Origin: Candidatus Levybacteria bacterium RIFCSPHIGHO2_01_FULL_36_15b
GTDB taxonomy: Bacteria > Patescibacteria > Microgenomatia > Levybacterales > UBA12049
DNA length: 64,000 nucleotides
Direction: 5' to 3'
NCBI GenBank assembly: GCA_001782045.1
Contig: MFNK01000009.1
Span: 18,240 to 82,239, forward strand
Shown here: positions 16,882-25,702 of the stretch, piece after piece
Layout of the letters: the number at the start of each line of letters is the position of its first letter
How positions within the stretch are numbered: the stretch's first letter is position 1
Translations under genes and position numbers: made by a program
Notes under the pieces: generated by a model
The model's database searches: none
The model's input: only the letters and a program-made list of their open reading frames with translations
What the model was told of the DNA's origin: nothing

Positions 16882-18978
16882 ATGCCCAAAAGACGTCATT
16901 ATAGAAAACAAAAGTTTAAGATCAAGCTTAAAAAAACTACGATTTATTCTATTTTCGCTTTTGGAATAATGCTTTCTGCAATTCTTTTTGGAGCTTCTTT
17001 TACCAAAAACGGACCTTCGCTAGTTCTTATTAACGATTATTTAACTTATTATCTTGGTAGATTTTCGCTTCTATTTCCGTTAGTACTTTTAGTACTTGGA
17101 TTTTTCTTTTTAAAGCTCAAGTTTTTTCTTTCAAAACCTAACGTTGCCGTAGGTGCTTTAATTTTTTATTTATCGTTGCTTGGCGCTTCTAAGTCCGGTT
17201 TTGTTGGAATTACTCTAAATTCTCTAATTGCGGATGTATTAGGAGGTTTTATTACTTTTGCCATTTATGCTTTTGGAATAGTTGTCGGTTTAATTGTGTT
17301 TTTTGATACTTCAATTGATGAAATAGTTCAAATAATTTCTTCAGTTTTTTCTTTAATTCAAAAATTAGTACCGGGAAACCTGCTTTCATTTTTTAAAAAG
17401 AAAGAAATCCCTGCACTTTCAGACAAGCAAATGATTATAAAAGGTATGGATGATCGATCTTCCAAAGATATGAAAATAAACTCTAATTCTCCTAAAAAAG
17501 AAGAGCCACTTATTTCAGATAAGCTTGTTATGAATGTTCCGGGAAAAGCTGGTGTTTGGCATCTTCCTCCCTTAGACTTACTTTCAAGCGACGCTCCGCA
17601 AAAAGCAGACAGAGGAGATGTTAAAAAAATCGCCGCAGATATAGAAAGAACTCTACAATCTTTTAATATAGGAGCAAAAGTTGTTGAAGTTAACTTAGGA
17701 CCGGCAGTTACCCAATATGCCCTGCAGGTTCCTATGGGAATAAAAGTTTCTAAAATTACCTCCCTTGCTAACGATTTAGCGCTTAATACAGAGGCTCCAA
17801 CTGGGCAAATAAGAATTGAAGCGCCGATTCCCGGAAGAAATTTAATTGGAGTAGAAATTCCAAATAGAAGCCTTGAGGTTGTAACTCTTCGCACAATGCT
17901 TTCAAGCGATCAGATGAAAAAACATAAATCCAAGCTTGCAGTTTCCTTAGGACTTGATGTTTCCGGGGATCCTCTTGTTGCAGATATTGGTAAAATGCCT
18001 CACGTATTAGTTGCAGGTACCACGGGAAGCGGAAAATCAGTTTTAATAAATTCTTTTATAGCGTCTCTGCTTTTTAGGGCAACTCCGGATGAGCTAAGAC
18101 TTATTATGATTGATCCTAAAAGAGTAGAGCTAACCGGTTATAATGGCATCCCTCATTTGATGACACCAGTAATTGTAGAGGTTGATCAAATTTTGGCATC
18201 TTTAAAATGGGCTATGGGAGAAATGGATAGGCGCTACAAAACCTTTGCAGAACAAGGAGTAAGAAATATAGATTCCTATAACGAACTTGCAGGATTTCAA
18301 AGACTTCCATACATTGTAATTTTTGTAGATGAACTTGCTGATTTAATGGCTTATGCGCCGGTTGAGGTTGAAGATGCAATTGCACGACTTGCTCAAATGG
18401 CAAGAGCAACAGGAATACATTTGGTTGTTTCAACCCAAAGACCCTCAGTTGATGTTATAACGGGTTTAATTAAAGCAAATATTCCGGCTCGAATCGCATT
18501 TAACGTTTCTTCAATGATTGATTCCAGAGTTATAATAGATATGCCGGGGGCTGAAAAACTTCTGGGAAGAGGTGATATGCTTTACATTCCACCAGACCAG
18601 GCAAAACCAACAAGAATTCAGGGTGCATTTGTTTCAGAAAAAGAAGTCAGAAAGTTAGTAGACTTTTTAAAGGCAGAAAATCCGCCGGTAGAATATACAG
18701 AGGAGGTTTTAGCAGAGCCGCTTGTTAAAAAAGGCGGACACGGGAGCAGTTTGGATGGCGGTAGAGATGCTTTATTTGAAGAAGCCGTAAGAATCGTTTG
18801 CCAATATGACAGAGCATCAGCATCATTATTGCAAAGAAGATTATCTATTGGATATTCAAGAGCAGCAAAAATTATAGACCAGCTTGAAGAAGCCGGATTA
18901 ATTGGAAGAGCAGACGGGAGTAAGCCAAGAGACGTTCTTATAAGAGATCCGGAAGAATTTCTTGCTAACTTAGGATAA
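16882..18978 (+). CDS. ftsK: DNA translocase FtsK/SpoIIIE
   Basis: FtsK is a septum-anchored hexameric motor that moves chromosome ends during division. The 698-aa protein has about four membrane helices in residues 20-160, a short linker, then the motor: an alpha/beta part (about 235-340) and RecA-like core with Walker A GTTGSGKSV (about 380) and Walker B YIVIFVDELADLM (about 475). The C-terminal gamma winged helix (about 625-690, RRLSIGYSRAAKIIDQLEEAG) reads KOPS sites in relatives. The linker is much shorter than in E. coli FtsK, close to the SpoIIIE type. Confidence 0.96.
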   Translation: MPKRRHYRKQKFKIKLKKTTIYSIFAFGIMLSAILFGASFTKNGPSLVLINDYLTYYLGRFSLLFPLVLLVLGFFFLKLKFFLSKPNVAVGALIFYLSLLGASKSGFVGITLNSLIADVLGGFITFAIYAFGIVVGLIVFFDTSIDEIVQIISSVFSLIQKLVPGNLLSFFKKKEIPALSDKQMIIKGMDDRSSKDMKINSNSPKKEEPLISDKLVMNVPGKAGVWHLPPLDLLSSDAPQKADRGDVKKIAADIERTLQSFNIGAKVVEVNLGPAVTQYALQVPMGIKVSKITSLANDLALNTEAPTGQIRIEAPIPGRNLIGVEIPNRSLEVVTLRTMLSSDQMKKHKSKLAVSLGLDVSGDPLVADIGKMPHVLVAGTTGSGKSVLINSFIASLLFRATPDELRLIMIDPKRVELTGYNGIPHLMTPVIVEVDQILASLKWAMGEMDRRYKTFAEQGVRNIDSYNELAGFQRLPYIVIFVDELADLMAYAPVEVEDAIARLAQMARATGIHLVVSTQRPSVDVITGLIKANIPARIAFNVSSMIDSRVIIDMPGAEKLLGRGDMLYIPPDQAKPTRIQGAFVSEKEVRKLVDFLKAENPPVEYTEEVLAEPLVKKGGHGSSLDGGRDALFEEAVRIVCQYDRASASLLQRRLSIGYSRAAKIIDQLEEAGLIGRADGSKPRDVLIRDPEEFLANLG

Positions 18979-18987
18979 GCCCCCTTT

Positions 18988-19629
18988 ATGATTAAAGCCA
19001 GTGAAAAATTATTAGAGAAAAGACTTGAATTAGGACTTTCTTTAGAGAAAATCGAAAAATCTACAAAAATTAAAGCAGATTACCTTAGTTTAATCGAAAA
19101 TGGAAAATTTTCCAGTCTTCCTTCTATTTCCCACGCTTCTGGATTTGTTAAAAATTATGCAAAATTTTTGGGAATTTCAGAAAAAGAAATTATGCCGCTC
19201 TTTAGACGTGAGTTTGATGCAGAATCCGAGTATAGAGTCTTACCTAAGAGCTTTGAAGAGAGGGAGGGGTTTCCAATTAGAAATTTTAAGCTAGGAAATG
19301 GTTTATTTATCGTAGGGATTGTACTTGTTATTTTTATAGCTTATATTCTTTTTCAATATAGGTACGCTTTTATAAATCCACCGCTTACAGTTTATAACCC
19401 GCAGGACAGAAGTGTAATAGTTGCACAACAACTCGAAGTCAAGGGTAAAACAGAACCGGAGACCAACATTTTTATAAATAAAAATCCTGCAACAGTTGAT
19501 AGCAGAGGTAATTTTTCCAAAACAATTAGTGTTTTTCCCGGAAATTTTGTGCTTAATATAGATGCTGTAAATAAATTTGGAAAAAAGACAAGTAAGAAAA
19601 TAATTATTGAAATTAAATCGGGCACTTGA
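18988..19629 (+). CDS. RodZ-like protein: helix-turn-helix, membrane helix, extracellular Ig-like domain
   Basis: Residues 1-75 form a Cro/CI-type helix-turn-helix as in RodZ (LGLSLEKIEKSTKIKADYLS, then HASGFVKNYAKFLGI). A single membrane helix lies at about 103-125 (FIVGIVLVIFIAYILF). The outside part (about 130-213) is an all-beta, Ig/glucodextranase-like domain (PQDRSVIVAQQLEVKGKTEP and VDSRGNFSKTI). RodZ links the MreB skeleton to cell-wall synthesis. No mreB lies in the window. It starts 10 bases after ftsK, so it belongs to a cell-envelope/division operon. Confidence 0.8.
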   Translation: MIKASEKLLEKRLELGLSLEKIEKSTKIKADYLSLIENGKFSSLPSISHASGFVKNYAKFLGISEKEIMPLFRREFDAESEYRVLPKSFEEREGFPIRNFKLGNGLFIVGIVLVIFIAYILFQYRYAFINPPLTVYNPQDRSVIVAQQLEVKGKTEPETNIFINKNPATVDSRGNFSKTISVFPGNFVLNIDAVNKFGKKTSKKIIIEIKSGT

Positions 19630-19660
19630 CCTTTTTAACCTTTTGGGTTAAGTTAATTGT

Positions 19661-19777
19661 ATGGATCCCGTTAAAAGCCGCGATCGCATATGGTTCATAG
19701 CAATGAAAATTGAACTTTCGATATCATACGAATATAAGATCAAAGGAGGAATTAAGCAGATCGCAATCTGCTTTTAA
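19661..19777 (+). CDS. Upstream mini-ORF (38 codons) with end-to-end inverted repeat
   Basis: The ORF begins MDPVKSRDRI and ends ICF-TAA, with ACGGG between the TAA and the next ATG (19783). Its first codons contain ATCCCGTTAAAAGC (19665-19678), which pairs with GCTTTTAAACGGGAT (19770-19784) with one bulged A, so the downstream start codon lies in the stem. Inside are an AAAGGAGG ribosome binding site and a hairpin GCAGAT-CGCA-ATCTGC. TTGACC, 17 bases and TAAGTT sit just upstream. It belongs to the same element family as 47588 and 57675. Confidence 0.55.
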   Translation: MDPVKSRDRIWFIAMKIELSISYEYKIKGGIKQIAICF

Positions 19778-19782
19778 ACGGG

Positions 19783-20049
19783 ATGGATACTGCTCAAGTT
19801 GTATTATTTTTAGTTATCATAATCCTCACGGTTCTTCTTGTGGTTTTGGGGATACAAGTATTTTTTATCTTAAGGGAGCTTCGTAAAACAGTAGATAGAG
19901 CAAATAAAATTCTTGAAGATGCAAGCGAGATAACAGAAAATGTTAGAAAACCGGTAAGTTCCTTATCGTCTTTGGCAATGGGTCTTAAAACCGGTGCCAC
20001 AATTGCAAAAATATTTCAAGGAGATAAGAGGGGTAAAAAAGATGAATAA
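19783..20049 (+). CDS. Small membrane protein, DUF948-like
   Basis: An 88-aa protein with one N-terminal membrane helix (residues about 6-28, LFLVIIILTVLLVVLGIQVF), followed by an amphipathic helix (ELRKTVDRANKILEDASEI) and a short basic tail. This arrangement is typical of DUF948 general-stress membrane proteins, and the next gene is YtxH-like, a pairing known in Firmicutes. The start codon is embedded in the inverted repeat described at 19661. Confidence 0.7.
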   Translation: MDTAQVVLFLVIIILTVLLVVLGIQVFFILRELRKTVDRANKILEDASEITENVRKPVSSLSSLAMGLKTGATIAKIFQGDKRGKKDE

Positions 20050-20329
20050 TAATGGCGGAAGCAGATTTTTTGATGGGTTTTTACTTGGCATTGTTATTGG
20101 TGCCGCTGCGGTTTATCTTTTTGGAACAAAATCCGGTAAAAGATTAGTTAAAAAATTCTCCGAGGAAGGCTTTAGCGGCTTTGAAGAATTAATAGAGAAT
20201 TATAATAGCAATGAAGATGAATTTGAAGCCCAACCGGAAGAAAAGGAAAACTCCATGGAAAAAGAGCCTACAATTATTGCCGTTAAGCCCAAAAAGAGAT
20301 TATTCAAAAGGTTTAGAAGAGTTGATTAG
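20042..20329 (+). CDS. YtxH-like small membrane protein
   Basis: The ATG at 20042 overlaps the end of the DUF948-like gene by 8 bases. It is preferred over upstream in-frame starts, which would lie inside the neighbour. The 95-aa protein has a Gly/Ala-rich membrane helix (GFLLGIVIGAAAVYLFGTKSG, about 12-32), then KRLVKKF and an acidic tail ending in a basic KPKKRLFKRFRR. The GTKSGKRL pattern after the helix is characteristic of YtxH proteins. Function unknown; envelope stress is a guess from the family. Confidence 0.7.
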   Translation: MNNNGGSRFFDGFLLGIVIGAAAVYLFGTKSGKRLVKKFSEEGFSGFEELIENYNSNEDEFEAQPEEKENSMEKEPTIIAVKPKKRLFKRFRRVD

Positions 20330-21279
20330 TTTGAAAGACCGTATTTATTTATATTTTCCTGTTGCTCCGCTAATGTTTTAGCATAACGATTAGTCCCCGT
20401 TTTATCAGTAATATAAAAAAGGTACGAAGTGTTGGAAGGATTTACTACAGCTTTTAAGCTAGCCAATCCCGGGTTTGAAATTGGACCTGGCGGAAGACCA
20501 TTTATCTGATATGTATTATAAGGCGAGTTAAGAGAATAGTCTGTTCTTAAGATTGGTCTCCACCATTTATTATCAATTTTACCTTTGGCATATTGAATTG
20601 TGGCATCAATATCAAGTTTCATTCCTATTTCTAGCCTATTTAAAATAACACTAGCAACAATTGGTCTGTCCTCGTCGTGTTTTGATTCTCTTTCTACTAG
20701 AGAAGCTATAGTTACGATTTTGTCTTTTGAAAGATTTGTCCTAGATATATCTAGAGACGAATATTTTTTTTCAAAATTATTTTTCATAATAGAAACGATT
20801 GTATCTACATCGGAATCTTTAGGAAATAAGTAGGTATCAGGAAAAAGATATCCTTCATTTTCAATTAGGGTTTGATTCCAGGATTTATCGTAGGTTGGCA
20901 TTTTATTCTGTAAAGATTCATCAATTTGGGCTGCACGAAAACCTTCCGGAATAGTTACCCAAATATCAAGCGTTCCGTGTGTTAGATTTTCTGCAATATC
21001 ATATGTATTCATTGATGGTGACAATCTAAAGGACCCTGCTTGAATTTTTTTATCTAATCCTGTTTGTTTAGTAATAAGAAAGAAAACAATAGGATCTCTT
21101 ATGAGTTCTTGAGATTTTAAATTGTATGCTATAGCCCTGACGTTATCTCCCTGACTGATTACAAAAGTTTTTATCTCCTTGCTTTCTTTATTAACCGGAT
21201 AATTTCCGTTTTGCCACCAAAATATTGCACCTATAAAAAGAATTAGTAAAATTATTAATAAAACTATAGATTTTTTCAT
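20326..21279 (-). CDS. mltG: Endolytic peptidoglycan transglycosylase MltG (YceG-like)
   Basis: MltG cuts nascent glycan strands and so sets their length. The 317-aa protein has an N-terminal membrane helix (about 5-25, IVLLIILLILFIGAIFWW), a LysM-like segment (QGDNVRAIAYNLKSQELI), and the catalytic region LVERESKHDEDRPIVASVIL, in which the first Glu is the expected catalytic residue. GMKLDIDATIQYAKG and NTYQINGLPPGPISNPG are standard YceG motifs. Its start is set by the structured repeat at 21277-21326. It is the last gene of the minus-strand envelope operon and its end meets the YtxH-like gene. Confidence 0.95.
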   Translation of the reverse strand: MKKSIVLLIILLILFIGAIFWWQNGNYPVNKESKEIKTFVISQGDNVRAIAYNLKSQELIRDPIVFFLITKQTGLDKKIQAGSFRLSPSMNTYDIAENLTHGTLDIWVTIPEGFRAAQIDESLQNKMPTYDKSWNQTLIENEGYLFPDTYLFPKDSDVDTIVSIMKNNFEKKYSSLDISRTNLSKDKIVTIASLVERESKHDEDRPIVASVILNRLEIGMKLDIDATIQYAKGKIDNKWWRPILRTDYSLNSPYNTYQINGLPPGPISNPGLASLKAVVNPSNTSYLFYITDKTGTNRYAKTLAEQQENINKYGLSN

Positions 21280-21326
21280 AGATTCGATTTCCTCACTATG
21301 ACCCTGAGCCTAGTCGAACGGGTCAT
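21277..21326 (-). promoter_or_regulatory. Pseudoknot-like start-codon element, copy 1 (mltG)
   Basis: On the minus strand: ATGACCC (21326-21320, includes the TGA stop of the upstream gene), TTCGA, GCTCA, GGGTCAT (21304-21298), AGTGAG, TCGAATCT and the mltG ATG. ATGACCC pairs with GGGTCAT; TTCGA and GCTCA can pair with TCGAA and TGAG downstream, crossing the first stem. Twelve bases separate TGAG from the ATG. Confidence 0.7.
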
Positions 21327-22594
21327 TCGTATTCTATGATTGGAAAATTATGCAAAGCCTCTTTTGCCTCCCTAAGATTATACATGTTTTCCGCAAAAAG
21401 TGTATATAATGTATCATCTAATTTGACGCTCTCTCCCAACTTTTTGTCTAAATATATGCCTGAGGATTTAGCAAGCGGAGCTCCTAAAATTCTTGCAATA
21501 GAAGTTAAGTTACGAATACTTAACTCATTTACTATGCCCTCTTTTTTTGCTTTCTCTTTATGTATAAATTTTCCTAAAGGAAGCGCCGAACTATCTATCT
21601 TAGGGTTTCCCCCTTGAGCTTTTATTATTTGTTTAAATTTTTCTAAAGCTATTTTTTCCTGCAATAAATGTAATACCCACGCATAAGTATTCTTGAAGTT
21701 TTTTTCCACATAGTCTTTTGTTTTCTTATCATCTGCAAGACAAAGGTCTAATAATTCTGTAGAAAGATGAATACTTCTTAACTCTAAATCAGTTGGTCTG
21801 TCATCTGTTTGTTCCAAAACTTTTAAGGTATCTGTTATTTCCAAAACTGGTCCGATACCTCGTCCTGCTGGTTCCAGAGTTTTATATATAATAATTTTTA
21901 TTTTGACTTTAAACTTTCTGGCCAAAAATTCAAATTTATTTTTTAAAACCTCTGCGTCTTTTAAAGTATGAACTTTAACAGTTTTTCCATAAGGTAAATC
22001 TATAATTATATGATTTGATCCGAAAGCTATTTTTTTAGCCATAATAGATACGACAATTTTGTCATAAGACTCAAAAAGCAAAGGCCTCTCTACCTGAATT
22101 AGTACATCATCTGCCGGGGCTAAATTAAAACTTCCGCCCCAAACAATACATCCATTTGTTTTTTTTACTGTTTCGTAAATTTGCTCTTTTGTTAAATTTA
22201 CAGGAGCAAGTACTTCCATGTCATCTGCTGTGCCATCTGGAGAAGTGATAGCGCGGGAAGAGCTTTTTGGAATTTTAAAACCCGCTGCCGCAACTATTGC
22301 TACAACAATTGGGGTAGTTCTTGTTCCCGGTACGCCACCAATCGAATGCTTATCCGCAACAATTCCCGGAAACGTAAGTTTTTCTCCTGTTTCTACCATT
22401 GCGCGCGTCAAATAATAAAGTTCTTCATTGCTAAAGCCTTTTGAATATCCCGAAGCTGCGAAATAAGTGGTTAAAATATCTCCGAATTTCTTCTTTGATA
22501 TTTCGTCCATAATTGAATATATTTCTTTGTAAGATAATTTCTTTCCAAGTAATTTTTTTCTGACAGCATTAATTGCTAGATGATTTTCGTCCAT
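21323..22594 (-). CDS. AMP phosphorylase / thymidine phosphorylase family protein
   Basis: The segment SSRAITSPDGTADDMEVLAPV (about residues 115-135) is the signature of archaeal-type AMP (NMP) phosphorylase rather than of bacterial DeoA. The phosphate-binding KHSIGGVPGTRTT is intact. The enzyme would release the base from AMP or CMP to give ribose 1,5-bisphosphate, which in many CPR and archaea feeds RuBisCO. It lacks the N-terminal oligomerisation domain of about 80 residues found in archaeal enzymes (423 aa here). ATG at 22594 is chosen; the TTG 6 bases upstream overlaps the preceding stop codon. No RuBisCO or ribose-1,5-bisphosphate isomerase gene is in the window. Confidence 0.88.
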   Translation of the reverse strand: MDENHLAINAVRKKLLGKKLSYKEIYSIMDEISKKKFGDILTTYFAASGYSKGFSNEELYYLTRAMVETGEKLTFPGIVADKHSIGGVPGTRTTPIVVAIVAAAGFKIPKSSSRAITSPDGTADDMEVLAPVNLTKEQIYETVKKTNGCIVWGGSFNLAPADDVLIQVERPLLFESYDKIVVSIMAKKIAFGSNHIIIDLPYGKTVKVHTLKDAEVLKNKFEFLARKFKVKIKIIIYKTLEPAGRGIGPVLEITDTLKVLEQTDDRPTDLELRSIHLSTELLDLCLADDKKTKDYVEKNFKNTYAWVLHLLQEKIALEKFKQIIKAQGGNPKIDSSALPLGKFIHKEKAKKEGIVNELSIRNLTSIARILGAPLAKSSGIYLDKKLGESVKLDDTLYTLFAENMYNLREAKEALHNFPIIEYE

Positions 22595-22596
22595 AT

Positions 22597-22707
22597 TCAA
22601 TCTTTAATTTGTGATAAGGCAATCCCAATTGATGATTTAATTATTCTTAAAATTAATGAAAATAAATTTAACAAAAATATTTTAAGCTTAGTAACTAAAT
22701 CTTTCAT
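22597..22707 (-). CDS. Small amphipathic 36-aa ORF between sortase and AMP phosphorylase
   Basis: The start ATG overlaps the sortase stop (ATGA) and the ORF ends TGA two bases before the next ATG, so it fills the gap exactly. It reads MKDLVTKLKIFLLNLFSLIL and onwards, with Leu/Ile/Phe spaced by Lys/Arg: a likely amphipathic or membrane-associated helix. The perfect fit between coupled genes argues for real translation, either as a tiny protein or as a coupling ORF. No homologue is recognised. Confidence 0.5.
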   Translation of the reverse strand: MKDLVTKLKIFLLNLFSLILRIIKSSIGIALSQIKD

Positions 22708-23429
22708 ATTTTAGTGAGTCTTGCTTTCACTACAAGTCTTTTCCAAATAGTTCCGGGAGGAGTACAAGTTATAAGAGTTAAGAAACTATCTCCGTAATTT
22801 TGCTCAAGTACTGCTGTATTTGTCGGATCTACAACAGTTATGGATTCAATTTTATAATTGTATATTACATTTCCCACTTTTACTATAATGTCGTCTCCGG
22901 TTTGCAATTTAAAAAGATAAGAAAAAATAGTTTTGTAATCCTTTTGGTTGTAAAGCTGGGGAAGAGTAGAGTGACCAAAAATTACTGCATTTCCTCTTTC
23001 TGGAGGAAGAGCAGTTCCTCCATAATTAACAAGGTGTTTTGTTAAGTCTGTATCTTTTGCAGAAACTTCTGCGTTTTCAATTCCAATTTTAGGAATGGAA
23101 ATATTATATATAGGAGTTTTTAGATTTCCGTTTTTTGGATTATATCCGGGAAACCAGTTTTGCGCATCTGCATAATTTATTCCTGATAGGCTTTCGGATG
23201 CACCGCTTATAAGGGATGCAAGTGTGTTTCCTGAAACAATGCTAACCTTTGGAATGGGAGCGTTAATTTCCTGATTTGCAAAAACAGGAGCAAAGTATAT
23301 TTGCCAGGAGATTAAAGGAAAAAAAGCGTAAATAAAAATTGAAACTCCAAATATTAGACTTGTAAAACTTAGGAGTCTAAGAATATTTTTCCTGCCTTTT
23401 GGGTTTCCTTTTTTATAATACTTAACCAT
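22704..23429 (-). CDS. Sortase
   Basis: Sortases are membrane-anchored transpeptidases that attach surface proteins. The 241-aa protein has a membrane helix at about 17-38 (LSFTSLIFGVSIFIYAFF). A sortase fold follows with His in NAVIFGHSTL (about 152), Cys in LTLITCTPPG (about 220) and Arg in TIWKRLVVKA (about 230), so the catalytic triad is complete. It starts directly after the stop of the ASKHA/baseplate-like surface protein (TAAATG), which suggests the two act together, although that protein shows no LPXTG signal at its end. Confidence 0.92.
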   Translation of the reverse strand: MVKYYKKGNPKGRKNILRLLSFTSLIFGVSIFIYAFFPLISWQIYFAPVFANQEINAPIPKVSIVSGNTLASLISGASESLSGINYADAQNWFPGYNPKNGNLKTPIYNISIPKIGIENAEVSAKDTDLTKHLVNYGGTALPPERGNAVIFGHSTLPQLYNQKDYKTIFSYLFKLQTGDDIIVKVGNVIYNYKIESITVVDPTNTAVLEQNYGDSFLTLITCTPPGTIWKRLVVKARLTKI

Positions 23430-25700
23430 TTAGTTATTTTGCACATTTATTTCTATGTTGTTTGGATTTTTGGGCAATCCAGAATTTAAAAACGGGATTG
23501 AGGGATTAAATAAAGTTTCAACTTTTTCAACATTTTGTAAATTATTTAAATAGTTTTGTGCTTTTTGCAAATCCTGTCCCTGTATTTGTGTTTTAATTTC
23601 GTTCAAATCAAGTTTTGGTAATACTTTAACATTTATTGCAAGTTCCGCTACGGTATCTCTGTTCTTTTCTACAGTCAGTTTTTTTACATCTGTTTTTATA
23701 GCGCTTTTTAAAATATTTACTTCTGCACTGTCAAATAGCATCTCTACAAGACTTATCATATCGCTGTTTTCATAAGCTATGTAATTAAAAGCGACTGTTG
23801 CGTTAAGTGTGAGCTTATTAGACTCATCCCCTTCTTTTTTATCGAATTTTTCATCCGATAAATCGGTATCTACAAATTGCGGGAGAATAGTTTTTCCTTT
23901 TTCTATCTTTCCTGCAATGGCCTCTTTTGCCTTATCCTCAAGTGCCTTAGGAAGGGCAGCTCTTGCTTTTGCCATGTCATCTTTAGAAACTACATTCACG
24001 TTTTTCTTTGTTCCTCCGGAGAATGCGTTGTCATTTTTTGCTCCTATTGCTTTATTGCTTCCAATTGTAAACTTGGTGTCAGAAGGAAGATTATATTCCG
24101 TTCCTATTTTTTCTGCTGTTACTTCTACATTTGCAGTTCCAGGTTTTGTTCCGGAAAAAACATCACCTGATGCGGATGCAATTGATATTGTTTTGTCCAG
24201 CGTAAACTTAAGTCCATTCGATGAAGTTATTACGGTTCCTTCGTTAAGCTTAATAGGGTCAGTGTCGTTATTAAAAACCGTTACCGTTCCTTTTGCGTTT
24301 GTTCCCACGTCTTTTTTGCCGACTACATCGATGGTTGTCGATCCGCTTTCCTCAATCGGAACAATGGTTGCTTCAATTATATTTTCATCAAGCTTTGTGG
24401 AAGAGTTAGGAGAAAAAGTAACTTCAGCGTTTTTAGTTTGTGTTATTGTTTTAACCGTTATGTTAACTTTTGCTTTTGCCTGAAATAGAAAAATAAAATA
24501 AAACAAAATTACTCCAAGAATTACAACACCCGCAATTAGCAGCATCTTTTTATCTCTAATGTTTAAATTTCTTAAAGAGTCTTTTGCAACTAAGGATCTT
24601 GCCTTAGTAAAAGACGTTTTTGCTTTTTCTATAAGCAATACTCCTAAAGCTCCTAAGTTAGATTTTTTTTCTTCTCTTATTTTTACATCCTCTGGAATTT
24701 CTTCACTTACTTCATTCAGATTTTCACTTGGAACACTGTCTTTAGGTTTTTCATATCTTGGTTTATTTTTGGCAACGTCGGCATTGCTAAAGCCAAAAAA
24801 ATCCATAGATCCTTCTTGTCCTACATAATCCAAATCGCCGGTTTCTTTATCTTCCGCTTTAATTTCTTCTGCCACTTCATTCTTGCTAACATTTTCTTCC
24901 TCGCCTTCTTCTCTTTTTTCCATAACAATTTGATTTTCATCAAACTGCAGAGTTGCACCCATTTGAGTAGCAGCACCTAAAAGTACAGCTTTTACATCGG
25001 CATTAGCAGGTAGCATCATAATTTGGGGAATATGCAAAAAGTTTAAACTCTTACTCCACTGATGATTTAGAAATTCCTGAGTTAATTCATCTTCGTCTGA
25101 ATTTAATAAAATTACTCTTGCAGGCATAACCGCAGGTGTTTCTAAGTGTTTAAGAAGTGTATCTACTGTAAAAGAAGCACCTTCGTGAATTTCGGTTGTT
25201 CTTGCCTCCATGATTTTTCCGCTTTTTATGTAATATACGGTTAAATATTTTTTTCCAATTTCGGCAAGTATTGCTGTTACTGGGGCGCCTTCTTCTTTTT
25301 GTAAAAGATTTGTTACGCTTTCGCTAAATGTTAGAAAACCAATTGGATCAAGGGATAATTCTTCTCCTACCTTTTTTAATTTATCTAAATATTCTTTTTT
25401 AATTTTATCAGCCTCTATCCAGTTATCTTTTAAGGCAAGAATTGTTTTATATTTATCAGGAGAAGTGCCTAGGGAAGTTTCAGCGCCAGATACTGCTTTA
25501 TCTAATACATTTAAGAATTCCTCAAGCGATGCATCCTCAATTGTATTTGTAAATTCTTCCTCGGATGAACTAATGTACTTTAGGTTGCTCCCAGTCTTTT
25601 CAAAAATAACGGCCTTTGCCTTCTCGTTTCTTAAAATAAGAGAGAGGTAATATTCTTTATCCTCTTTTTTGCCAACGTTGAGCAGATTAGAAATGTTCAT
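23430..25700 (-). CDS. Large membrane protein: ASKHA-like cytoplasmic part, one membrane helix, baseplate J-like outer part
   Basis: Residues about 10-265 resemble the actin-like fold of PilM/FtsA-type proteins (APVTAILAEIGKKYLTVYYI, VLLGAATQMG). After a charged linker comes a single membrane helix at about 385-405 (LLIAGVVILGVILFYFIF). The outer part (about 410-756) is beta-rich with repeats like TVFNNDTDPIKLNEGT and GTKPGTANVEVTAEKIGTEY, a pattern seen in baseplate J/gp47-like domains. Such a fusion would couple a cytoplasmic nucleotide-binding part to an extracellular assembly. ATG at 25700 is preferred to the TTG that overlaps the alaS stop. The domain calls are from pattern memory and should be tested. 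Confidence 0.6.
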   Translation of the reverse strand: MNISNLLNVGKKEDKEYYLSLILRNEKAKAVIFEKTGSNLKYISSSEEEFTNTIEDASLEEFLNVLDKAVSGAETSLGTSPDKYKTILALKDNWIEADKIKKEYLDKLKKVGEELSLDPIGFLTFSESVTNLLQKEEGAPVTAILAEIGKKYLTVYYIKSGKIMEARTTEIHEGASFTVDTLLKHLETPAVMPARVILLNSDEDELTQEFLNHQWSKSLNFLHIPQIMMLPANADVKAVLLGAATQMGATLQFDENQIVMEKREEGEEENVSKNEVAEEIKAEDKETGDLDYVGQEGSMDFFGFSNADVAKNKPRYEKPKDSVPSENLNEVSEEIPEDVKIREEKKSNLGALGVLLIEKAKTSFTKARSLVAKDSLRNLNIRDKKMLLIAGVVILGVILFYFIFLFQAKAKVNITVKTITQTKNAEVTFSPNSSTKLDENIIEATIVPIEESGSTTIDVVGKKDVGTNAKGTVTVFNNDTDPIKLNEGTVITSSNGLKFTLDKTISIASASGDVFSGTKPGTANVEVTAEKIGTEYNLPSDTKFTIGSNKAIGAKNDNAFSGGTKKNVNVVSKDDMAKARAALPKALEDKAKEAIAGKIEKGKTILPQFVDTDLSDEKFDKKEGDESNKLTLNATVAFNYIAYENSDMISLVEMLFDSAEVNILKSAIKTDVKKLTVEKNRDTVAELAINVKVLPKLDLNEIKTQIQGQDLQKAQNYLNNLQNVEKVETLFNPSIPFLNSGLPKNPNNIEINVQNN

Positions 25701-25702
25701 AT

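Noticed and set aside
19632..19648. TTAACC-TTTT-GGGTTAA as a terminator of the RodZ-like gene
   Set aside because: No T-run follows and it overlaps the spacer of the next promoter candidate; left unassigned.
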